Shown here in pieces: positions 11,388 to 23,300 of a stretch of 64,000 nt of DNA (positions within the stretch are counted from its first letter, which is position 1; each line of letters starts with the position of its first letter). The position numbers and the translations under genes are program-made. Source of the DNA: Acholoe squamosa (Eukaryota > Annelida > Polychaeta > Phyllodocida > Polynoidae); assembly GCA_949317995.1 (NCBI GenBank), contig OX439045.1, positions 5,079,674 to 5,143,673 of the forward strand. Direction: 5' to 3'. The notes under the pieces were generated by a model. It did not search any database. It had not been told where the DNA came from and saw nothing but the letters and a program-made list of their open reading frames with translations.

Positions 11388-14300
11388 GTTGTGTGTGTAA
11401 AACCAACTGACACTAATACATATTTAAGATATGACTCAGCACATCCACCAGCGACAAAGAGGAGCCTTCCCTACTCACAGTTGCTGAGACTACGTCAATA
11501 TGCAAAAGGGAAGAATACTATGAATATCACAAGGAAATCAAGCTCCAGGAATTTACAGAAAAGGGATATCCAGAGAAACTCCTGGAAGACTGCTGTAAGA
11601 AGGTAGAAGAGAAGATCAGGGAAGATCTGCTGAAAAGGAAAAAGAAGAAAAAGAAACCGAAAGAAGCCTTCTTGGTTTCAACTTTCAACCATGGCCTCAA
11701 CCCTCTGAAAGAGACAGTGAGGAGGAACTGGCTGACTCTAGATAGATCAAGAACAACTAAGGAAATCTACAAGAATGATTTCATCAATGGCTTCAAAAGA
11801 CCAAAGGACCTCAAAGATCACTTGGTAAAATCTAAAACAGACTACTATCCAGAAAGGGATAAAGGGAAACAAAAGCGAAACACAAAGGATAGGAACCACT
11901 GTGATATCCCAGATTCTGAAGACTGTGCATTGATTAACAGATCAAGAAAAATTAAGTCCAACTTCACAGGCAAAACACATAATGCAAAATGGAACATGAC
12001 CTACAGGAGAGCAAATCTCACCTATTGTCTAAACTGCAAATGCTGTGGCAAGCAATATGTGGGACAAACTAAACGTGAAATAAGAGGGAGAATGGGAAAG
12101 CATTTTGGGTGTGCCAATGAAAAACTGGGTTTGCGAAGAGATGGGACACCCATCAGAAGGAAAAAGAGGAAAAATCCAGAAGCAAAAAGAAAGTTGAACC
12201 ACAATCAAGTACCAAATAACTTCAGCAAATGTGGAAACAGTGGTACAGGACACTTAGGTCAGAAATACATGGAATTCCATGTATAAGACTTTGTGGATAG
12301 ACATCCATTAAGCCAAAGAGCAAATGAAATTAGGCTTCTGATAGAATTCAATTGGATCCATAAGATGAAAAGTCAGACACCCCAAGGACTAAATACAATG
12401 GATAATAGATATGTGTGATAGGGTAAGAAACTAAAACCATCTCTACATGTGGCACCATTACAACATGGTTTTGAAAAGCACTCATTGATATTATCTGCAA
12501 AGAAACACCCAACAACAAGACACGTCGAATTGCTAAAATGCACAATAAAAACAGGAAACTAGAAAGAAAGTGAAAGAGAGAAACAACGTTTATTCTAAGG
12601 TATTTAATAGAGAGTGCAGCTAAAAATGTAATGTATCAAGGACAGTGATGTGACGAGCATTTGTTTATATCAACTGCTAAATCTGACACATTAACAGCAG
12701 ACTCCTGGCCAGCATTATTCCTTGGACAAAGATAGAAAGGCAGCAAATTTGGGGAAGACAGCGATAATACCTTCACAGTTGAATTTACACTATTGCCTAT
12801 GATCATACACAACTGGACTGTGTAATATCAAAATTATAGTAGTACCTCTCGTCTAAGCTACAACTATAAGGTGTACCCAGAGTTAAAGCAGTGCCATAAG
12901 TCACAGATTGAGCTTGATGATGAGGAGTTTAGTACAGTTTTATCCCAAGCTGTATAGGTTCATATCCTCACCTTTATGGCACACCTTTTATTCAATGAAT
13001 TTTAAAAATTCAAAGGTCTATGGTCATCTCAAAGATTCCCCTATTCTTTCCTAACACTAGCCAGAAATGGATGAGTCCAATATTCAATGTAGAATAGCTA
13101 TGAAGTACCTACTTTATTGCACCTGATGAGACCGAAAGGTCGAAACTGGCTTGACTGTGAAACATTTAGAATGAGTGTAAGCTTATTTAATGTCTTCATA
13201 TGAAGAAATTAATGTGGGTTCCATTGTTCAGAAATAGAACTACAGAAGAAAACACCCCTCAGAAAGTGGACCATTCCAACAGGAAGTTCCACTACACTGA
13301 TACCAATCAGTACTGGTGTTCACTCAACAGTAACATTGAACCTGTAGGCACCAGCATTTAGTACACTCAGGTGGTCTATAAAATGCAGGAGACAGCCTGT
13401 CTGGGGCCTCAGTCAATGCCAGTAGTGCCGTAAGTACACAAAGCCACGTGAACTCAACTATACTTTTCATCAAGTGTTATTTTTGTCATATCAGGATTCT
13501 TATTGGAAAGTTACGGATCAATCATCTTTATTATCTCACCTTGACAATAAGTTCCAGAAAATCCAGTTCTACAGTCACATGTGTAAGAGTTTACACCATC
13601 TCTACATGTGGCACCATTACGACATGGTTTTGAAAAGCACTCATTGATATTATCTGCAAAGAAACACCCAACAACAAGACATGTCGAATTCCTAAAATGC
13701 ACAATAAAAACAGGAAACTAGAAAGAAAGTGAAAGAGAGAAACAACGTTTATTTTAAGGTATTTAATAGAGAGTACACCTAAAAATGTAATGTATCAAGG
13801 ACAGTGATGTGACGAGCATTTGTTTATATCAACTGCTAAATCTGACACATTAACAGCAGACTCCTGGCCAGCATTAATCTTTGAACAAAGATAGAAAGGC
13901 AGCAAATTTGGGGAAGACAGCGATAATACCTTCACAGTTGAATTTACACTATTGCCTATGATCATACACAACTGGACTGTGTAATATCAAAATTATAGTA
14001 GTACCTCTCGTCTAAGCTAACTCTATAAGGTGTACCCAGAGTTAAAGCAGTGCCATAAGTCACAGATTGAGCTTGATGATGAGGAGCTTAGTACAGTTTT
14101 ATCCCAAGCTGTATAGGTTCATATCCTCACCTTTATGGCACACTTTTTATTCAATGGATTTTCAAAATTCAAAGGTCTATGGTCATCTCAAAGATTCCCC
14201 TATTCTTTCCTAACACTTTACAGGAACATCCAAATATATTAGGAACATGTTAGAGAATGACTTCCCTTAAAATATCCAATATTGTATAGTATCATATCCT

Positions 14301-17300
14301 AACCTATATGGCACACCCCTAACATTGGATGATCCTATAAGGTGCAGAAGAGCTCCATCCTTGTGGATAAGGCACACCTCAAACACTGGGTGTTACAATG
14401 TTTAGTGCAAGATTGGATAGACATGGTGATAGATCACAGTAAACAGGGTTGCACTCTGGTACTAGGTTACAAAATTACTAGGTTATATTTTGATTCTACT
14501 CTTTGATATCTTCAAGATCCACATTCTCTATACCACCTTTATTTTTTTATTTTGCATTCATTGCTTTTCTTGGGAATTGGAAAAATATTTTTCATCTCCA
14601 GCAGTCTGTTATAACTAACCATTATCTGGTCTCTTACCTTCGCACTGATACCCAGTATATCCAGGTTGACAGGAACATGTATATGAATTAACACCATCAT
14701 TACAGACACCACTGTGTTGACAAGGGTTGGAAGAGCATTCAGAGATATCAACTAAAAATGTAAACATGCACTGCAAAAATGGTGTTTAGATTTAAACATA
14801 TAGGTCAGTTAGTTGTCTCATCAACTACACATATAGGAAATTAACACTTTTATTCTAACTACATAAACATTTATACTAAACATGTTTAGATGTTTAGAGT
14901 TGAAACAGTTGAATAATAGGTGTTTAGATTTAAACACCAATATGTTTAGATACTTGGATGTTGAATCCACACCAGGTAGCAGCACTACCTTTGAATGGAC
15001 TATCTGCACACAGTTATAATTAATTGTTGTGACAAATGTCCCCAAATCCCATGTTTATCATGGTTTCATTTCATGGAATGTCATGTGAATAGAAAGGGCA
15101 ATAGAAAATTGACTAGATTCACCTTATGACACCACCATTAGCATAAAATAATCAATAAGCTACATGACTGACACCTATTTGATGTTATTCTAGAATAGAT
15201 AAGGCAATGCCCTTCCTGCCAAGCTGTTGTACTTTCTCAAGTCTCTCATTCTGATACAGTGTGTAATACATGTACACATATATAGCTGTGGCTGACATCT
15301 TTCGAGACTTTGACAAGTAAATACCTGCTGATGCCCCCCCCCCCAGTAAATGAGAAAACAAACAAAATATATCTCTTTTTTTTATGCATACACAAAAATT
15401 CATAGATATCTAAACACAAAGTTTTAACCTAAACAACTACATTTCTAAACACTTGAGCTAAGCACATTGTTTGGCTAAACATGTTTAGGAAATTAATGTG
15501 ATTACAAAAACGTTGCAAGAATATGTTTAGAAATGTGTTTAGAATCTAAACACCATTTTTGCAGTGTACATATATACACTATATGTCTCGGACAATAGTC
15601 ACCTCAAACCTTTACTTTTAAATTCTCAGAGGTTTCTCTAATAGCATACATGCAGGTGAGGAATCAAAATAACCCTTTTAAGGGTAATAATAACTGATTT
15701 TGGGGACAATCTGTCTCTCTATTCTATATATTATGGTGTCCTAAACCCAGTTCAAATTACAAGGTTAATGACTAGAATAGGTTTGCCTTTTATTTGTAGG
15801 ATAAAGTATGTTCTTATAAACCATTCATGTCATCATTTTCAAATATTCAGTGTTCATGCAAAGGTATTTTGTGGATAACATACTTTTTTACTTTACTTAA
15901 TTAGATTTCATCGTTTAAATTCTCTATGCCAAGATAGCTATGTAAGGGTTTAACAGACTCAAGAGTATGCTAGGGCACACCAGCCAATGTTCTTTGGGAT
16001 TGTGTTGTGGGTTTTAATGTTTCGAGGATTTAGAATTTGGCACAATGATCTTTCAGGACTAGCTTTGCTCATTTCTCTATTCATATTCAGGTAAATGCAT
16101 CAAACAACTGCAGAGCAGCAAGTGACACGTTTTACACCTCTCACACTCATTTACTTCTGGTGAGGAAATGCAGTCCATAAGCTATTTGATGGAAATAATT
16201 ATTGCATGGGTCCCTCAGAGATTAAGCTTATATAGTAGGTATGGGTAAGCATAACCTAGGGGTGTTGATATTTGTTCATTGGTAGTGGAAAAGTCCAAGA
16301 ATTCTATGATAAAGGATCTTATTTTCACAATGAATTCCAGTATATATCCATCCACACATGCACATGTTTATAATGCAATACCCTCTTTACATGACCCTCC
16401 ATTGTGGCAGGGATAAGGAATGCAGTCATCAATATCATCTGCAGATTATAATTATGTGACGAAACAGGGAAAATGATAACATTAAGGGAAATACACACAA
16501 AAGTACAATATTCAAAGAGATATGACCAAAAGAGTAAAAAATCAAGTGACAACAAGTCTAGGGTAACTTTTTCCGAGGAATATGATTATGCTATAGCCAA
16601 AGCTCTATTCTCTTTCTAAAATTACCTTATTTGGAATCCAAAAAGAATGTTTTTCCCTAAATTTAGCACATTTGTTGACATTTGGTTGCCATGGAAACAA
16701 TAATTTTGTTCTTTTTGAATGAAACGTTACGTTATGTAGCTGAAGACATGAATTTGAAAAAAGAGGATTTTCCCTTAATGTTACATTTTCCCAAGTTTTG
16801 TCACATAAATGAAAAAAAGTAGATCTGTAAATTCCTAGATTAATACATCTTCAATGTCCATTATATAAGTCGGCCTACTTTGTTTTTATCATAGCTATAG
16901 TTGTCATTTGATAAATGGATCACAGGCCTTTGTCATTAATCAAAGACCAAAAAACGGTAGTGTTTCATTAACATACAATGTCATATGACTAGAAAGAAGA
17001 ACCAGTTTTTTTTTACAAACTGCAGTTGTCAATTTTGAGGCCCATCACTAGATAGGGCAATCTGTGTGTTAAATAAAAGGTGTCATAATTGATACATTTT
17101 GTCAAGCAATAAATTTATCATGTCCATGATTGTTATAGGGAAGTTACTGATTAATAATCTTAATCATCTCACCCTGACATTGAGCGCCAGTAAATCCAGG
17201 TCTACAGTTACATGTGTAAGAGTTTACACCAGCTATACATGTGGCACCATTACGACATGGATTTGAAGAACAAATGATATTAACTGCAAAGAAGAACCAG

Positions 17301-20300
17301 TCAACAAGCCATGTCAAATGCAGAGAATGCATAGTAATGCAAGAAATGAGAAAGAGAGATGACATTGAACATGTTAATTGTTAGGTACTCAATTTAAAAA
17401 AAGGCCTACACAGAATGCAGTTAAAAATATACTGCACCAGGGAAAAGTATTCAAAGGGCATTCATTGATATCAGCTTTAAAATCTGACAGGTCCAGAGCA
17501 GACTTCCGGTCAGCTTTTAGGAAAAAGAGAGAAAGGCAGCATAATTGGTTAAGATGGCAATAATATCTCCGCAATTAAAATTACACTATGTCCATGATCA
17601 TACAAAAGTGGAATGTGTAATATCAACGTTATATTCTTGTATGAGGTGCACCCGGCATGTTTAGGCCACTTGAAAAAATATTTTGAGCTTTGCAGACACC
17701 GTCCGCACCATCTAAAAGGGGCCGCATTTCAGCTTTTTAATCTGGTTTTCCATGAAAATCAGTGTAAAAATCCCATATCCACTACATAACATTCTTTTCA
17801 AAACAAAAAAGTTCAAATCTCAGCTCTTCTTTTGAGTAGAAACATAATTAAAATAGTATGTTAATCCCCAAACTACAATGTGAATGTGTTATTTACATTA
17901 AGTTTCTGTTTGATTTATCGATAATCATACTTCAAAATAGTATCTCACAAAATTTTAGTAAATAAAAAGAAAAAAGGCCGTCCCTTGTCACCCTAAATCC
18001 AAAAAAATAAAAAGCTCCCCTCCCACACCACTTTTTACTAAAAAGTATCTGCAAAGCCGAAATTTTTTTTAAGCGGCCTTATAAGATGCACCTTGAGTTA
18101 AGGGCTGTGCCACAAGCTGGGGCTTCATTTCCAGTAGTTTAGTACTGTTCTATCCCATGTTGTATAGTTTCACATATCCTCACCTATATGGCACACCCCT
18201 AACTTTTCAATCAATGGATTTTCAAAATTCAAAGGTCTATGGCCATCTCAGAGATTCCCCTATTCTTTCTTTACAACATCCAAATATTAGGAACGTTTTA
18301 GAGAAAAAAACTCCCCTAAACTATTCTGCATCTATGAGGCAAACCAGGAGTCTATCCCTGTGTAAATGATGTACCTTATATGCAAGGTATTACATTACTT
18401 ATTGATTTCTTAAAGATCCATTATTATTCATACCATGATTGGTTTGCATTAATTCAATGCTTGTTTTGGAGTTATCTATTTTCAGTAGTCTTGTTAACTA
18501 ACCACTATCTAGTATCTCACCTTGGCACTATTTCCACGTATATCTGGGTTGGCAGGAACATTTTTAAGCATTGATACCATCATTACAGAAACTACGGTGT
18601 TGACAAGGGTTGGAGGAGCATTCATCAATATTAACTTCAGGTGAACAATGGTGACCACTGAAGTTTCAATTAAGGGCAGGGTTGGGAGGTTTTTTTCCAG
18701 AGGGCGGAAAAAAATGGTAAAAACCATGGAAAAAACCGTCAAGAAGAAATAGTGTTTTTCTGCTTCAAAGTGGAAGAAATGGAAGAAACTGGAAAAAACA
18801 GATGAACCGCCAGGTCAATATAGAGGTGGAGTAAACATAGTCAAGTAAAGTACTTAACTACAACCTAGTACAGACAGTAGCAGATAATAACTCGCTCTGA
18901 TTAACACAAAGTCAAATAATATTTCTGTAGATGAAGCTATATAGTTACTTCTTCTGTTATACACAGTAGATCGAGTCTCATTTTATACAGGTTAATTACT
19001 CTGGGTTAATTACCAGACTATACTTTCAATATCTGCTTGGCACATTTGTCTGAAATCATCTCTTAATTGTGTCTTTTTTTCCTTTTCTAAAAGCTGGATA
19101 ATCATTACATAAATGTCAAGATACTGAAAGTGAAAGATGAACAGCCAAAGAGATATTAAAAGTATAGTCTGGTAATTAACCCCGGGTAACTAACCTGTAT
19201 GGAACTTCTCCAGTGACCTAGTTTGGTGGGCAAACTAAGCCTTCTCCCCTAGGTTACCATTTTGACCAAAAATCGCCATATTCATACGCTGCTGGTGTTG
19301 GACCTACTTGACCCCAAAACTGGGTGCCTGTGGGAACCAGCATTTGCTGGTATCCAAATGCCAGCTTGACTCACCAAGAACCAGCTAAGAAAAATAGTAC
19401 CTCCCAGCATGCCTGTTTACCAGTGATATAATCGGTAGCAGGATACAACTTGTTACATCAGTCTATGCCCTGGGGGCATTCAGTGCCGCCCCTTGTGGTG
19501 ACGTGTATATTTTCGGGACTGCCGCGCAGAATTATGCATTCCCTGAGGGCATATTGCTGGCCTTCCAGAAATCACCAATTTACCCATGCTAGTCTATGCC
19601 CTCGGGGCATCGTGTATCGGCCCTCAGGGCATAGGCATACACAGGACCATTCCTGACCTCTAGATCTAGACGTTCTGCCATTGACCAGAAAAACATGCAC
19701 ATGCCCTCAGGGCAACATACCCTCAGGGCATATTTCTTGCTTCTTTAAAGCATGATTGACCAAAGCATGCCCTCCAGGCATGTAGTACAATTCCACAAGT
19801 TGTAGGCTAGCTACAAGAAGGACCTAAGTATGCATACCCCCCAGGGCATATATCTTCCTTCTCCTGGGTTCCTTCTACAGTCTACAAATGTTACTCCTCA
19901 GGGCATAAAGTTGATGATAAATGAAGCAGTATTAAACAAGGGTATGCCCTTGGGACATCCATGCATGCCCTCAGGGAATATTGGACTTTAAGCTAATCAG
20001 GGGGGAATTAGGAGCCTACTAGGCTGGGGCACTCTCCAACCTTCAACTCATATGACTATCAGTGCATTCCCTGGGGGCATCATCACACATCATCCATATT
20101 ATGGATGCCCCAGGGACATGGTACAGAGAACAATGGGGGACAATGCCCCCAGGGCATTTATAGTAAGGATAATCGTACATGCATAAAAAGAATTGACGAT
20201 GCCCTTGGGGCATCCATGTACTAAACGATGCCCCAAACTTGCCATGGGGAGTGTGGGAAAGGGCATGCCTCAGCCTGTGCTGTCCACGTAATTTTCGCGT

Positions 20301-23300
20301 CACTCCCACGCGGCAATCAGTATGTCCCTAGGGGCATAGTCTGATGTAATAAGTTGCATCCTGCTAATTGGTAGACTACGAGGTGGGGCCAGTGTGGTGT
20401 GATACCATTCTATAGCCAGGGCTCCACTACGTGGTATGGGGCGGCAGCATTACAGGCGGCACGCCAATTACAAAATTCATTGTTCTCAGCAACACATGTG
20501 AGCAAAAACAAAAAGAACAACACAGAGAAAATATTGATACTCACCGTGAGTCTGATGTTAGCCTCAGGCAAATGTCGCCAAAATGAGTATATTTTGATAC
20601 TCAGGGTGAGCCTAGGGTTTAGGCATACTCCAGCAATACCTGGCACTCTACTCTAGATTGTTTATGGCCTAGCTGTACCCTCTCTACTGCCCTACTCTCA
20701 CAGTGCAGGAGTCTCTTTACAGACAGGCTCAGGGACAACTGGAGTAACATAATAGAAGAGAATAGGACATTGCCTAAGTATCTCTATGAAGAGGGTCAGA
20801 CAATGCTGGATCCTACCTGAACAGGCTCCAACATTGCAGGAGTCTGTCTTACCAATGGTGTAATGCACTGCCAGAGTATCCCAATACATAGGATCACACT
20901 TTGCTGGATTCTACCTTCAGAGTGAGTCCAGCAACACAACCCAGTGGGCACAACTCCACTTAATGAGTTACTAATCAGCACTGCATTTAGGGCTTACGGA
21001 CAGTCTAAATAATAATGGTTATGTAGCCCTGCATTTGTAGCCCCTATTGAACTACTAAGCTGTAGGGTGTATTAAGCCAAACACATAAGTGGTTTATCAA
21101 ACACTATAAAGAAATATAGAAATTAAGGTCACTGTATGACAAAAGCCCATTATTTCATACACACAAGGATTTCAGATGGTCGAACATTCAACTTCCTAAG
21201 GCAGTCTAATTAATCGATGAATAGTTTGTGCATTCCTGGTTTCAGTGTCCTTATTGCTCCTTGGTGGGATTTGAACCGGGTACCTCCTTATTGTGACTCC
21301 TTTGTGCTCCTATCTGTGCTAGCGGGGCAGGTGTTGAAAGTGGCACTATCAATATGATATTTCAACCATAGACCTACTACAGTGAGATGTCATTGGTCAT
21401 ATGAGGGCCAGTAGACTAATAGGAAACACAGACTGGAGTGACCATAGTAAGGAAAAATGCCCATAGTAAGGTAACTGTCCACAATGTCCTCAGTATGTAT
21501 GGCACAGTCCTACTTATATGCCTATTGCAAGCTGGCTCACCAGTTGTAGAGGTGGCACAGCGGTAGGATTCCCGCTTTGCATGTGAGGGGTCTCAGGTTC
21601 AAGTCTCGATGGTGCTGAGAACCATTTTTTATTTTTTTCAGTTTAATAGGAAACATCTCATCTATTGCAGTGTATTTTTCTAAGACCTTACTTTGTAACT
21701 AATTGAAATAGATGCTTGCTTGAAAACTGACAAAATCTTCAACATCTGCCAAATTAGAAAAAAGCAAAAAAATAAATTGTTTGCATAACAAAAAATATTG
21801 GGTTGAAAACTTGCAGCTTTTGAAGAGCATCCCTGGGCTGGAATCGAACTCAAGACCTTCTCATATGAAGGTAAACATGTTACCAGTACACCATCTTGAC
21901 TGTGCTGAAAGATCTTCACTTGAAATCTCATATGATCTGCTCCCTCTGTGTGTTGAAAGCTCGTATTCTACTTTTTCCAAGCCCCAAAACATGAGAAATA
22001 TGCCTAGGACCATATGTCACTTTTACATTTACTGCAAAGATATGATCATACTCTAAATGTTTTAGTGATTAATTCCTATTATATTCCTATATAGATAAGA
22101 TTATATTCTTAGATATCATGGTTACAAGGACTAGAGGGTAATAGAAATGATATTGAGTATGTGCAAGTACGGTGAGGGGGGGAACAATTTCTCACAAACC
22201 CATTATGAATGCATATTAATGTGCATATTCATGCTCACATTGACTTACAGAGATTGACTTTACAAAAATTCTCAATGGGGCTTGAACTTACAACCTTCAG
22301 ATGAAGAGTTCAGTGCCATATCAACTGAGCTAATGAGGCACATGGTGTGGTTGGTGCTAGGATATGATATAATCTCAGACATCAGTGTAGGCGCTAGACC
22401 CCTGCTTTGCTGGAGTATTCATTTAGATTCAGACTGAGTATGGCACCATGCCTGAGCCTTGTGCCATACTCATGCTGAACCTTTTTCCCAATGTGTGGCA
22501 TTGAAGCAGGCTCAGCATGAGTATGGCATGTCAGGGGAGAGCCTCTAGCAGAGGCTCTCATGATACTCAGGCAGCGCCAGAGACTAGGTGAAACTCAGGC
22601 TGATGCTCTTTTTTCCGTCAGTGAAAGTAATACCTGTGCCACCTGTAATGCTGCCACCACATGGCGCCTATTGGAGCTGGGGCTTATGTTTTGATTGTGG
22701 ACATTTCCCTAGTTTTTTTGGCTTTGAGATGGATACAAACCATTTCTTTCACCTATTCTCCACCTTGTTTTTCTTGTAACACTGAACAAACTACAAAGTA
22801 GATGCCATTGCATACCAAATCATCACTTGATATCTAGAGTGTTAGAATTGGTGCTTTGGCTTGATATGGTCCGAGGGTAAGAATCGGTTCAACAGCGGCA
22901 CATTGTTATGTCATCTACTGAACCTGCAGCACATTTGATACACACTTATCTAAGCTAGAGCTAACACTTCAACACTATGGAAGTGGTCTTTTGAGAGGGG
23001 TGTTGTAGACACTAAATTGATCCAAATTTTGAAGGTAATTGAGTTACAATTGCAGGAAAACTAGTATTCTTATGTCAGGTCTTGTTTTCATAGATCCTCA
23101 TCAGTCTGTCTCTTCACCATAGCAGGTGAATTTAGCAAAAGTCATGACTTACAAACTTTTTCCAAGAGTGTTCTGAGATTCTTTCAGCTTCTTCCATTTC
23201 TTCCGGAAGAAACCTTGTAGAAACCGGACAAAATAGATTTCTTCCAGTTTTCTTCCACTGTCAAGGAAGAAATACCTTTCATCCGGGAAGAAATACGGCC

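Noticed and set aside
23090-23125. Hammerhead motif on the reverse strand (CTGATGAGGATC)
   Set aside because: CTGATGA is present, but there is no complementary stem II before GAAAAC.
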